A stretch of 40,287 nucleotides of DNA from Alteromonadaceae bacterium. GTDB taxonomy: Bacteria > Pseudomonadota > Gammaproteobacteria > Enterobacterales > Alteromonadaceae. Made by a program: the position numbers and the translations under genes. Position 1 is the stretch's first letter; every line of letters begins with the position of its first letter. The notes below the pieces were generated by a model. The model ran no database searches and was not told the DNA's origin. It saw only the letters and a list, made by a program, of their open reading frames with translations. The stretch is taken from assembly GCA_015491935.1 (NCBI GenBank), contig WGGB01000052.1, positions 1 through 40,287 of the forward strand, written 5' to 3'. Below, in pieces: positions 18,401 through 26,158 of the stretch.

Positions 18401-19882
18401 CGTGTCATCCCCCATAGAACCTGTCGCTTCTTGCCCATTTTCGGCAAGGATTTTAATGATTTGGTTAATTTCTTCATAGGAGTAATTAAAGAGCTTATGG
18501 TATTGTGCCATTTGCTGATCAGAAAAAACACGTTCGCCTATTTTGTTCGCTTCACAGTCAGCAAAAGGTATTAATTTACGGATGTTTTTAGTGAGCCATT
18601 CACGATAAGGGTGGCGGGTTTTTAAATCTTTATCAATATCAGCCGAATTAAATATCTTCCCTGTGTAAGTGTCTATGGCGAGCATTTCACCAGGGCCAAC
18701 GCGACCTTTTTCAACTACTTCATCTTCACCGTAATCCCAAATCCCAACTTCGGAGGCGAGGGTGATAAAACCATTGCGAGTGATCACATACCGAGCAGGG
18801 CGCAAACCATTGCGATCGAGGTTACAAGCCACATGACGACCATTGGTCATGACTACACCTGCTGGACCATCCCAAGGTTCCATGTGAATTGAGTTAAATT
18901 CATAAAAGGCTTTAATATCGTCGTCCATACGTGTGCTATTTTGCCAAGCAGGTGGCATTAATAAACGCATTGCACGATATAAGTCCATGCCGCCCGCTAA
19001 AAATAGTTCGAGCATATTATCTAAAGATGAAGAATCTGAACCACTCTCATTAACAAAGGGAGCGGCATCTTGTAAATCGGGTAATAGTGGCGATCTAAAC
19101 TTATAGGTTCTCGCACGTGACCATTGACGGTTACCGCGAATGGTATTGATTTCACCATTATGAGCTAGGTACCTAAACGGCTGGGCTAAATGCCATTGTG
19201 GTGAAGTATTGGTGGAAAAGCGTTGGTGAAATACACAGATAGAGCTTTGCATACGAATATCTGCCAAATCTAAATAAAAATTAGGCAGGTCTATTGGCAT
19301 CATTAAGCCTTTATAAATGGTAACAAGACAAGATAAACTGGCAATATAAAATTTATCATCTTGTGTTTCGGCTAAAATACGTTTTTCAGCACGGCGACGC
19401 GCCATGTATAGACGACGTTCTAAATCACGATTACGCCAACCTGGAGGCGCATCAACAAACACTTGTTCTATTTTGGGTAAATTACTTTGCGCAATTTCAC
19501 CTAATATTTCGGTGTTAATAGGGACTTCACGCCAACCAACGACGGTTAAGGTTTCATTACTTAATTCTTGTTCAAGAATTTTTTTTGTTAAACTTGCCTG
19601 TACTGGGTCGGTATTAAGAAAAATCATCCCCACGGCATATTTTTTTCCTAATGACCAATGATTCTCTTCGGCAATACTACGGAAAAAACTATCAGGCTTT
19701 TGTAATAATAAACCACAACCATCACCCGTTTTACCATCGGCAGCAATACCACCACGATGTTGCATACGATCGAGGGCTGAAATTGCAGTTTTGATCAGCT
19801 TATGACTTGCTTCGCCATGTTGGTGGGCAATTAAACCAAAGCCACAATTATCTTTTTGTTGGTTATGATCATAAAGCTGCAT
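15410..19882 (-). CDS. gltB: Glutamate synthase (NADPH) large subunit
   Basis: Alpha subunit of GOGAT, making two glutamates from glutamine and 2-oxoglutarate. Length is 1490 residues. A 12-residue propeptide precedes the nucleophile cysteine (C13 in NCGFGLIAHQ) of the Ntn glutamine amidotransferase domain (to about 420). A central domain follows, then the FMN-binding synthase domain (about 800-1180) with the 3Fe-4S motif CKFLRICHLNNC and GSTA-type GAGMTGGFAYV in the C-terminal beta-helix domain. No frameshift or truncation is visible. The ribosome binding site AGGAG lies 6 bases before the ATG. Two identical 13-bp palindromes lie 206-310 bp upstream and may be operators. The only other nitrogen-related gene here is gltD. 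Confidence 0.98.
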   Translation of the reverse strand: MQLYDHNQQKDNCGFGLIAHQHGEASHKLIKTAISALDRMQHRGGIAADGKTGDGCGLLLQKPDSFFRSIAEENHWSLGKKYAVGMIFLNTDPVQASLTKKILEQELSNETLTVVGWREVPINTEILGEIAQSNLPKIEQVFVDAPPGWRNRDLERRLYMARRRAEKRILAETQDDKFYIASLSCLVTIYKGLMMPIDLPNFYLDLADIRMQSSICVFHQRFSTNTSPQWHLAQPFRYLAHNGEINTIRGNRQWSRARTYKFRSPLLPDLQDAAPFVNESGSDSSSLDNMLELFLAGGMDLYRAMRLLMPPAWQNSTRMDDDIKAFYEFNSIHMEPWDGPAGVVMTNGRHVACNLDRNGLRPARYVITRNGFITLASEVGIWDYGEDEVVEKGRVGPGEMLAIDTYTGKIFNSADIDKDLKTRHPYREWLTKNIRKLIPFADCEANKIGERVFSDQQMAQYHKLFNYSYEEINQIIKILAENGQEATGSMGDDTPMAVLSSQPRILFDYFRQQFAQVTNPPIDPLRERYVMSLATSIGREQNVFNETTGHADRITFTTPILMYTDLKQLRELDPQHYRSDTLSLNYEPKEGLKAAVLRLCDEAEALVRNKHTVILVLSDRQIRQDLLPIPAAMAVGAVQKRLVDQQLRCDSNIIVETAAARDSHQYAVLLGLGATAIYPYMAYETIEQLVEQGQISLTPRQAVENYRNGINKGLLKILSKMGISTIASYRCAGLFEIIGLGEEIMETCFPDLPSRIKGADFSDIEQDNINLARRAFLSHQKINHGGLLKYVHGGEYHAFNPNVVNYLQRAVQTGNYADYKQFAKEVNERPIATLRDMLSFKEEVKAIALEQVEADSELFKRFDSAAMSIGALSPEAHEALAIAMNRLGGYSNSGEGGEDERRFGTVKNSRIKQIASGRFGVTPHYLVNADVLQIKVAQGAKPGEGGQLPGDKVSPLIAKLRFSVPGVTLISPPPHHDIYSIEDLAQLIFDLKQVNPKAVISVKLVSGPGVGTIASGVAKAYADFITISGYDGGTAASPLTSVKHAGCPWELGLAEAHQSLVTNGLRHKVRLQVDGGLKTGVDIVKAAILGAESFGFGTAPMVALGCKFLRICHLNNCATGVATQDDVLREKFFKGLPDQVMNYFKFIANDVREIMAKLGVASLTELIGRTDLLVPLKGISAKQQKLDLSPIIAPVVAGDNTALYKTENNVPFDEGKLNQEIVAATRDAVAHSTGGEYRFSIQNTNRSIGASLSGEIALHHGNNGMAGDPITLHLSGTAGQSFGVWNAGGLNMILTGDANDYVGKGMAGGKITIKPPKGVEYVCHKTMIMGNTCLYGATGGKLYACGRAGERFAVRNSGCNAVIEGTGDHACEYMTGGIVTILGEIGVNFGAGMTGGFAYVLDEAGDLDTRLNTESIEMLDIENLTIHQEHLRGIISKHLAETDSPRASEILANFDDFAPLFKLIKPTATDVKTLLGHHSRSSAELRVQAQ

Positions 19883-20087
19883 AGTGCTCTCCTAAATAAA
19901 ATTTAAATATTGCCTTTAAACAGTTTAGCTTGATCCTGAAGCTGGCGGCATAGTCATTTTGACTAAAGAGGTATTGGATGAGTTATTATGCAATTTAATA
20001 CGCATAAATATCCAAAACTCGTCAAAAGTGAACCATAAACATTACTGCTTAACTTGGTAAAGGTCAAATAAAATAGAGTGATTGCTC

Positions 20088-20100
20088 GTAATTAAATTAC
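20088..20100. promoter_or_regulatory. Candidate operator, copy 1 (upstream of gltB)
   Basis: GTAATT-A-AATTAC, a perfect 6+1+6 palindrome, about 206 bp upstream of the gltB start codon. An identical site with matching flanking bases (CGTAATTAAATTACAA) occurs 92 bp further upstream. Repeated palindromes in front of an operon are typical of regulator binding; the protein is not identifiable from sequence. Confidence 0.5.
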
Positions 20101-20179
20101 AATTATTGCAGTTTGATTGATGTTGCGTCTGTTTTTTTGTTTGATTTATGATTGCTGTATTGAGGGTAAAGATTATCAC

Positions 20180-20192
20180 GTAATTAAATTAC
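20180..20192. promoter_or_regulatory. Candidate operator, copy 2 (upstream of gltB)
   Basis: Second identical copy of GTAATT-A-AATTAC, in the same orientation and with the same flanking C and AA as copy 1. The 92-bp start-to-start spacing is close to nine helical turns, which would put both sites on nearly the same face of the DNA and allow looping. Inference from sequence only. Confidence 0.5.
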
Positions 20193-20248
20193 AAAAAGGG
20201 GTGTTTTGAATTAATATTCATTATTGATGTTTTTTATATTGCTATAGT

Positions 20249-20409
20249 TATACCATTGCGTATAAGCAAGTGATCAATGATTGTGCAGAAAAAATTAGCA
20301 AGAGCAAGGCGCTTTATTGAGTAATAGCTGGCTATTGCGATTGAAAGCAACGCAGCTATTGTTAGTTTTAACCAGCAAGGGTGAGCAAATATTTATGCGG
20401 ATTAGTATT
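20249..20409. mobile_element. MITE-like palindromic element (161 bp)
   Basis: The ends are imperfect inverted repeats: TATACCATTGCGTATAA at the left and GCGGATTAGTATT at the right. The centre contains a large imperfect hairpin, GCTTTATTGAGTAATAGC-TG-GCTATTGCGATTGAAAGC (about 20311-20348). It has no coding capacity and is therefore non-autonomous. The end motifs (TATACCA / TAGTAT) match those of the element at 1976-2034. No obvious target-site duplication can be read with certainty. Confidence 0.6.
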
Positions 20410-20421
20410 AATTATGCATAC

Positions 20422-20452
20422 AAAAAAGCTAAGTATATAAGTGCTTAGCTTT
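20422..20452 (-). terminator. Rho-independent terminator of folE2
   Basis: Stem AAAGCTAAG/CTTAGCTTT (20425-20433 and 20444-20452), followed on the minus strand by T's, 33 bp after the folE2 stop codon. Confidence 0.88.
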
Positions 20453-20484
20453 GAGAAAATATAACCGTATATTTCTACTTTTTA

Positions 20485-21414
20485 TTAGGGCTGATATCCA
20501 CCCAAAACGCCCTTGGTGGTAATACTGACAGCATCGTGAGCGTGCAGTGATTCTAAATGATTTATTTTCAACCAAAAATCATCATATTGCTCATTAGTAG
20601 TATTCATGGCGTGTTGTAGACGACGGGCAGCATCTTCACAAAACATTAAGTTTTGACCATTTAAGCGAGCAAATTCTTGTTCGTCTGCACGTTTTACCGC
20701 CGCTTGTACGGGGGTTTTTAAAGCACCTTCAATAAGATCAACTAAGTGGGTTATAGGAAAGTTATTAATACTTTTATTTAACTTAACTTTTATCTCAGCG
20801 ATAGAACGTTGGCTATGAGGTGTTGCGACAATGCCTTCTGTGGTGCCTAACCAATCATGAATACTTTGATGATCAAGTGTATCGTTTGCATTAAAGGTTT
20901 CGTTAAAGGCTTTTTGCACCAATTGTCGTGCTAAAGCAGCAGAGCAAGGACAAGTAGATGAATAAGTGACATCAAGATTTAATTCAACTTCTAATTCCCC
21001 TTTATTCACTCGTCCTACAATTTTTATAGGATAAGCTTTCCAGCCTAATTTTCCCGTGATTAAAGACTTGCGACGTAAGTGGTAATCAAATTTAAATTGT
21101 ACTTTTGCATTATCGCTTAAGTCATGATGGCTACTAATAAAACTATCAAGTAAGACCACTAAATTATCGTAATTTAAGACGCTATTACTTGATAATTCAT
21201 CAATTAATAAATACAAACGAGACATATGAATGCCTTTTGCTTGTGGGTCTTTCAAATTTACAAAAGCATCTATATGGGCGGAAACCATACGCTCTACTTC
21301 GCCTTGAGTGGCAACCATTAGAGGCATTTCAATGTTGCTCATACCTACCCAGTCTAGTGTGCCCTCAGTTTGGGCTGTAGTATGATTGGCAATATCAGGC
21401 ATTGATGACGACAT
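20485..21414 (-). CDS. folE2: GTP cyclohydrolase IB (FolE2 type)
   Basis: Converts GTP to 7,8-dihydroneopterin triphosphate, the first step of folate (and queuosine precursor) synthesis. It is the type IB enzyme, which can use metals other than zinc. Length is 309 residues. The family signature [18 protein letters not shown] (residues 153-170, with the metal/active-site cysteine), the preceding [18 protein letters not shown] segment and [11 protein letters not shown] are present. The ribosome binding site GGAG lies 5 bases before the ATG. It is a single-gene unit. Where a genome has both FolE and FolE2, FolE2 is usually zinc-regulated; no convincing Zur box is seen here, so it may be the sole enzyme. 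Confidence 0.96.
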   Translation of the reverse strand: MSSSMPDIANHTTAQTEGTLDWVGMSNIEMPLMVATQGEVERMVSAHIDAFVNLKDPQAKGIHMSRLYLLIDELSSNSVLNYDNLVVLLDSFISSHHDLSDNAKVQFKFDYHLRRKSLITGKLGWKAYPIKIVGRVNKGELEVELNLDVTYSSTCPCSAALARQLVQKAFNETFNANDTLDHQSIHDWLGTTEGIVATPHSQRSIAEIKVKLNKSINNFPITHLVDLIEGALKTPVQAAVKRADEQEFARLNGQNLMFCEDAARRLQHAMNTTNEQYDDFWLKINHLESLHAHDAVSITTKGVLGGYQP

Positions 21415-21692
21415 TATTACTCCGCTTTTTTAAACAAAACTTATAAAGGATCTAAGATCTTTGAATTCAAGGGCGCACATTCTACCTTAATTTAATGCGT
21501 GATCGGCAATTTTATTTTTAATTGTTTATAATATTTGTAAAGATTTCTGTATAAATTTTACTAACACTTGTTGTATTAAACTTGTTCTAGTGAATAAATA
21601 ACTTAATAGCCTTAGTTAAACTTATGTTATGCTTTAAGAAATTACTAACTTTATAATTACTAACTTTATAAGAGTCGGTTTAGGTGTTTATA

Positions 21693-22040
21693 ATGAATGA
21701 TACTCAATTAGATTTAGATTTGCTTGAAAATTACCTTAATAATTTAGGTAAAGAAGTGCTACTGAAAATGTTGGTATTATATAAACAACAGGCGGCTATT
21801 TATTTAGCGGATATAGGGCAAGCATTACATAATAATGATCAGCAACAATGGCAAGAGCATTGCCATAAGATGAAAGGCGCATCAGGTAGTGTTGGTTTAT
21901 TAGAAGTTTATAAAAGTTTAGTTAATATGGAAAAATCAACGGCAGCTCAGGAAGAAAAAAATCAACAGTTACAAAAATTACAGCAATTAAATAAAAAAGC
22001 CATTGCTATATTTGAGCAATGGCTTGCGTATAATAGTTAA
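21693..22040 (+). CDS. Stand-alone HPt phosphotransfer protein (HptA-like)
   Basis: Small histidine phosphotransfer protein of 115 residues, a single four-helix HPt domain without other modules. The phosphoacceptor motif is HKMKGASGSVGL, with H58 the likely phosphorylated residue. It relays phosphate between a receiver domain of a hybrid kinase and a response regulator. It is convergent with arcA, 25 bases apart. In Shewanella the HPt protein HptA supplies the ArcB-type HPt missing from an atypical Arc system, so this gene is probably the ArcA partner; that is inference. ATG at 21693 is preferred over GTG at 21684. The C-terminal half is a coiled-coil-like helix rich in K and Q. Confidence 0.88.
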   Translation: MNDTQLDLDLLENYLNNLGKEVLLKMLVLYKQQAAIYLADIGQALHNNDQQQWQEHCHKMKGASGSVGLLEVYKSLVNMEKSTAAQEEKNQQLQKLQQLNKKAIAIFEQWLAYNS

Positions 22041-22065
22041 TATTATCGTATTTATTTAATGGTAA

Positions 22066-22767
22066 TTATTGTACCGAACCAACAAAACGATAACCTTCAC
22101 CATGAATGGTATTGATTAGTTCGGCACCATTTTCTACTACTTCAAAATGTTTACGTAAGCGTCGAATAGTAACATCAACAGTGCGGTCATTGGTGCGCAA
22201 ATCTCGTCCTGTCATTTCTTTGATCAATTGCTGACGAGTAACAATTTGCCCTGAATTTTTTATCAATAAACGCAACGCTCTGTATTCACCACGTGGTATT
22301 GCAACGACTTCACCGGTAGGTGAAGTTAACTTGCGAGCATGACAATCTAAAGTCCATTGATTAAATTTAATAATAGACTCATCAACTTCAGTGACCGTTT
22401 GGCTAATACGAGTAAGGATGTTTCTGGCTCTAATGGTGAGCTCTTGCGGGTTGAAAGGTTTAGTTAAGTAATCATCTGCGCCAATTTCTAATCCTAAAAC
22501 CTTGTCTATATCGCTGTCTCTACCGGTAAGAAAAATCAAGCCTAAATTTTGATTCTTTTTCAGTTCTTTAGCTAAGATCAAACCATTTTTACCGGGTAAA
22601 TTGATATCCATTATCACTAAATTTATACTATTTTGCTGTAGTTGTTCATCCATGGTTTCACCATCAGTAGCTTCTGATACTTGATAACCTTCTGCTTCAA
22701 ATAAGCTACGAAGACTAAGTCGGGTGACATCTTCATCTTCAACTAAAAGGATATGAGGTTTTTGCAT
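22066..22767 (-). CDS. arcA: Aerobic respiration response regulator ArcA
   Basis: OmpR/PhoB-class response regulator that controls respiratory and fermentative genes with oxygen/redox state. It has a receiver domain at residues 1-120 with acidic pocket residues in the N-terminal VEDED, phosphoacceptor D54 in [10 protein letters not shown], and K103 in LTKPFNP. A winged-helix DNA-binding domain follows, containing [17 protein letters not shown]. It closely follows E. coli ArcA over its whole length, for example [16 protein letters not shown] and [13 protein letters not shown] at 22767 (MQKPHILL) is chosen over TTG at 22788 because AGGA lies 7-8 bases upstream and it matches the E. coli start. 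Length is 233 residues. Confidence 0.96.
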   Translation of the reverse strand: MQKPHILLVEDEDVTRLSLRSLFEAEGYQVSEATDGETMDEQLQQNSINLVIMDINLPGKNGLILAKELKKNQNLGLIFLTGRDSDIDKVLGLEIGADDYLTKPFNPQELTIRARNILTRISQTVTEVDESIIKFNQWTLDCHARKLTSPTGEVVAIPRGEYRALRLLIKNSGQIVTRQQLIKEMTGRDLRTNDRTVDVTIRRLRKHFEVVENGAELINTIHGEGYRFVGSVQ

Positions 22768-22970
22768 GTTTTTTCCTACGACTAGCAATAATTTAAGTTA
22801 AGGTTTTGTTCTATTATAAAGGCAAAAAATAATAGTGCTATTTAAATTGTTGTTTTTTGCACGAATAAATTAATATAGGTTGATTTTTAGCGTTATGAAA
22901 GGTAAATTTTTTCGAGGGTTTATTTTTTTAATAGATGCTATTTTTTTATTTATGTTATTAAAGCCATATC

Positions 22971-24611
22971 TCAACTGTTTTCATTTTCTATGGGGAAGTT
23001 AATATCAAAAATAACCCCTTTATCTATTTCACTTTCAAATGAAATAGTACCATTTAAGGCTTGTGTGATTAAATTATAAACCAAGTGCATACCTAAACCA
23101 CTACCACCTGAACCTCGTTTTGTGGTGATAAAGGGATCGAAAATTTTATTTTTAATCTCGTCATTAATTCCTCTACCATTATCTTGATAGTGAATATGTA
23201 ATTGGCTACTCAAGTCCATAATAGCTATTTTTATATTGCCAAAACCTTGGTTTTCAAAACCATGAATAATAGAGTTCATGATTAAATTAACTAATATTTG
23301 ATTAATAGGCCCTGGTTTACTGGTTATAATTAAATTTTCAGGACAATCAATTTCGATATTATAACGGGTGTTTTTTAATTGTGGTTGCAATGTTAATACA
23401 ACCTCATTAATTAATCCCTTCAAGTTGAAGCGACGCTCTTCTGAGCTTGATTGATCTACCGCGACTTGTTTAAAGCTAGTAATTAAATCAGCGGCTCGCG
23501 ATAAATTACGCATTATTATATTTAAGTTTTCTTCACCATCAGCAAGAAACTTTTTCAATTGACTGGATTTTAAGGTTTTATTTTCAAAAGCTTGTTTTAT
23601 TTCTATTAAACGATCATAAAGTAAGCTAGAAGATGTTACGCCTAAGCCAATAGGTGTATTTACTTCATGAGCAACGCCTGCAACCATATCGCCTAAGGAT
23701 GCCATTTTTTCACTTTCAACCAATTGCCCTTGATATTGGTGTAAGGTTTCAAGTGTTGACAGTAATTCTTGATTTGATTCTTTTAAAGCCTCGGTACGTT
23801 GGTTAACCTTATCTTCAAGTGATTTGTTCAGTTGAATAAATTGCTGTTCATCTTCTTCGCGTTTCGCAATATATTTTTCTGCACGTTGTAGCATTAAATT
23901 AATATGTTGCGCTAACACGTCAATTTCTCTGTAAGGCATTTTTTCACAGCGCATCGAAAAGTCTTTACGTTTAGATATTTGCAAAACATTACTGCCTAAT
24001 AAGGCTATAGCCTCAACAACGGTTTGCAATAAACTATTAACAATAGCGTAGGCTATTAATAATACGGCTAATGCAATCATGAGGATAATTATTGATACAT
24101 TAAATACATTTTGATTACTTTTGTGACAGTCAAATTGTAAATATACGTAGCCAATAATATTCTGATCGTTTTTTATTGGGTAAACTAATTCGATATAATT
24201 ATCAGAATATTTAACACTTTTTAAGGCGTTAAGCTGTGCTAAATTGTTAGGCGGAGTAAAAGCGTTAGAGCCTTTTTTGTACGAACTAAAAATTTTTAGT
24301 GGTGAGTTTGCAGATGCTTGCTTGTTGGATTCAAGACGATAAATATAAATATAATTTAAGTTGTTTACTGCCGTTAGTACTTGTAAATTATCATTTAGGT
24401 GTTGCTTATCATTTTCTAGTAAATCTTTAACACTTTGATGACTAAGAACTTTTGCCCACTGATGGGCATTATTGGTAATTTGCTCTTTGCTATAATTTGC
24501 AAATAACAATATAACAGCAGCACAACCTAATATAAAAGCAACAGAGCTAAATAGTAAAAATAATTTATTTAGCCTGTGTTTTATTGAAAAAACATTGCGG
24601 TTTATTACCAT
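22971..24611 (-). CDS. Membrane-bound sensor histidine kinase
   Basis: Inner-membrane histidine kinase of 546 residues (ATG at 24611; a TTG at 24626 would add five). Transmembrane helices lie at about 14-38 and 171-195, with a periplasmic sensor region of about 130 residues between them, probably CACHE/PAS-like. A HAMP-like segment and a long coiled coil (about 240-300) follow. The dimerisation helix carries the phospho-histidine in VAGVAHEVNTPIG (H315), and a HATPase domain has an N box, DNGRG and GSGGSGLGMHLV. There is no receiver or HPt domain, so it cannot feed the HPt protein directly. It lies 203 bp upstream of arcA on the same strand, separated by AT-rich DNA that may hold the arcA promoter. 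Partner regulator unknown. Confidence 0.9.
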   Translation of the reverse strand: MVINRNVFSIKHRLNKLFLLFSSVAFILGCAAVILLFANYSKEQITNNAHQWAKVLSHQSVKDLLENDKQHLNDNLQVLTAVNNLNYIYIYRLESNKQASANSPLKIFSSYKKGSNAFTPPNNLAQLNALKSVKYSDNYIELVYPIKNDQNIIGYVYLQFDCHKSNQNVFNVSIIILMIALAVLLIAYAIVNSLLQTVVEAIALLGSNVLQISKRKDFSMRCEKMPYREIDVLAQHINLMLQRAEKYIAKREEDEQQFIQLNKSLEDKVNQRTEALKESNQELLSTLETLHQYQGQLVESEKMASLGDMVAGVAHEVNTPIGLGVTSSSLLYDRLIEIKQAFENKTLKSSQLKKFLADGEENLNIIMRNLSRAADLITSFKQVAVDQSSSEERRFNLKGLINEVVLTLQPQLKNTRYNIEIDCPENLIITSKPGPINQILVNLIMNSIIHGFENQGFGNIKIAIMDLSSQLHIHYQDNGRGINDEIKNKIFDPFITTKRGSGGSGLGMHLVYNLITQALNGTISFESEIDKGVIFDINFPIENENS

Positions 24612-24664
24612 AGAATAAAAGCTCAAAGCCCATGATTGTTAAATTAATAAAGTTAGTATGGTCT

Positions 24665-24711
24665 AAAAAAGAAAGAATATAAAGAAATGATCAAATTCAC
24701 TTTATATTCTT
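24665..24711 (-). terminator. Rho-independent terminator of the dioxygenase gene
   Basis: A 12-bp stem AAGAATATAAAG/CTTTATATTCTT (24673-24684 and 24700-24711), followed on the minus strand by a run of T's. It separates the dioxygenase gene from the histidine kinase gene. Confidence 0.82.
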
Positions 24712-24742
24712 ATTTTAGTTTGGCTATTTAGGGCTGATTTTT

Positions 24743-25585
24743 TTAAGATTTCACGCCTAATTCGCGTAATCGTTCTAATAAATAACTTGCTTGGGTATGA
24801 CGTTCAGACAATTTTACTTCACTGCGAGGATGTAAAAACAAAGGTAATGAAATACGTGATTTTCCACTATTTTCACCATCAGGATTAATCACTCGGTGAC
24901 TGGTTGAGGGAAAGTAGCCTTGTGAAGCTTCTTGTAACATATCACCAATGTTAATAATTAAATTGCCAAAATCTGCGGGTATATCAAGCCAGTCACCATT
25001 TTTAGCTTGTACTTGTAATCCCGCTTCATTGGCGGCAGGTAAAATGGTTAACAAATTAATATCTTCGTGTGCTGCCGCGCGAATTGCACCCGGTTTTTCA
25101 TCTCCGGTAAGTGGTGGGTAATGTAGTACACGCAATAAAGTATTTGGTGTATCTTTGATCATTTGTGACAAAGATTCTGAATAATTCTGAGCAACCTCGC
25201 TTGGGCTGTATTGTTCAACCCAGTCAAGTAATTGACCTGCTAATTCAGATGTTAATTGATAATAATTTAAAATGTCTGCTTTAAGTTTTTCTGGAATTCG
25301 TCCCCATGGATAAACATGAAAATATTCTTTAATATCTTTTTCTTTGTGCCCTTTAGCCGTTTCGGATATTTCAGTAGAAAAATAACCGTCTTGCTTAATA
25401 AGATCAAAAGCAAATTGATGCTTTTCTTCAGAATTAAAAAATTCAAACCATTGTTTATAAATAGATTCAACTAATTCTTGCTTTATTGGGTGGTTAATTA
25501 AAACACCAAATCCTGTGTTGTGTAAGCTCTCAACAAAACGTTTAGGAGCATCAGCTAAAGTATAATCAATAACATCTATAGGCAT
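24743..25585 (-). CDS. 2-oxoglutarate/Fe(II) dioxygenase, isopenicillin N synthase-like
   Basis: Soluble non-heme iron oxygenase of 280 residues in the IPNS-like superfamily. An N-terminal DIOX_N-like region (about 1-95) has FVESLHNTGFGVLINH. The catalytic 2OG-FeII domain (about 145-265) has the iron triad: HED (H-x-D) in AAHEDINLLTILPA and the distal histidine in STSHRVINP. The 2-oxoglutarate-binding RxS motif is RIS in KSRISLPLFLHP. All required residues are present, so it should be active. Substrate is unknown; relatives act on small metabolites, including amino-acid-derived ones. The gene is divergent from the small lipoprotein gene across 147 bp and terminates before the kinase. Confidence 0.88.
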   Translation of the reverse strand: MPIDVIDYTLADAPKRFVESLHNTGFGVLINHPIKQELVESIYKQWFEFFNSEEKHQFAFDLIKQDGYFSTEISETAKGHKEKDIKEYFHVYPWGRIPEKLKADILNYYQLTSELAGQLLDWVEQYSPSEVAQNYSESLSQMIKDTPNTLLRVLHYPPLTGDEKPGAIRAAAHEDINLLTILPAANEAGLQVQAKNGDWLDIPADFGNLIINIGDMLQEASQGYFPSTSHRVINPDGENSGKSRISLPLFLHPRSEVKLSERHTQASYLLERLRELGVKS

Positions 25586-25732
25586 AAAATTCTCAATATT
25601 AAATGGCGCAAGTAAAATAAACGGGGATTTTACCTATATTTTAATTCTCAGCAAGTAATAAAGCTATGGGGATGGATAATTGATGGCTATACTCTCTTTA
25701 ATTATGATTAAACTTAAATACTAAGGAATGTA

Positions 25733-25993
25733 ATGAATTATCTTTCTATTATTATGCTTTCTACTTTCACAACCCTTTTAGCCGGTTGTGCTGCTTCTAA
25801 AAATGCTTGTGAAGATATCACCTTAGCAACCGAAGAAGCTCGACAATGTCAAGCATTACAACGTCAAATTGATGAAGCTAAAGGTAAACCACTTATTCGT
25901 ACTGAGTTAGAGCGTCGCTATCAAAAAGATTGTGTTGATGTACGTTTTTATCGTGATGATAAACAACCTAAAATTTGCGAGAGTAAAAAGTAA
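25733..25993 (+). CDS. Small lipoprotein (86 aa)
   Basis: Predicted lipoprotein of 86 residues. A signal sequence ends in the lipobox LAGC with the modified cysteine at residue 19. The mature part is short and charged, with four cysteines (NACEDI, RQCQAL, KDCVDV, KICESKK) that could form disulfides. AAGGAA lies 6 bases before the ATG. I do not recognise the family. It is monocistronic, with no strong terminator visible before the next gene. Confidence 0.82.
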   Translation: MNYLSIIMLSTFTTLLAGCAASKNACEDITLATEEARQCQALQRQIDEAKGKPLIRTELERRYQKDCVDVRFYRDDKQPKICESKK

Positions 25994-26158
25994 TATAGCA
26001 ATGTGTAAATTACAGTGAGTAAATAAAAAGTAATACTATTATTTTTTTGTTTAGTCATGCTTGCTAATTAACGCGCTGCTATTTTAATACTGGAATTGTA
26101 AAGCTAAACAAGCCATTATTATGATAATACATTCAATTTATTCATTTATATCGTGGGT

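Larger units (their letters stand above)
19883..20484. other. 602-bp gene-free region between gltB and folE2
   Basis: No convincing gene in either strand. It holds, from the gltB side: a small hairpin TAGTCA-TTT-TGACTA at 19951-19965; two identical palindromes at 20088-20100 and 20180-20192; a MITE-like element at 20249-20409; and the folE2 terminator at 20422-20452. The gltB promoter must lie here, but I could not fix its -10/-35 boxes. Confidence 0.7.

Noticed and set aside
21448-21470. AGGATCTAAGATCTT near-palindrome upstream of folE2
   Set aside because: Short and imperfect; likely chance in AT-rich DNA, with no second copy seen.
21500-21560. Possible Zur box (TTTATAATATTTGTA) upstream of folE2
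   Set aside because: Only the AT-rich core matches; the symmetric outer arms expected for a Zur site are missing.
22895-23002. 35-codon plus-strand frame with a hydrophobic middle, upstream of and overlapping the 3' end of the histidine kinase gene
   Set aside because: No ribosome binding site, composed largely of T-runs, and partly antisense to the kinase; hydrophobicity follows from poly-T codons.
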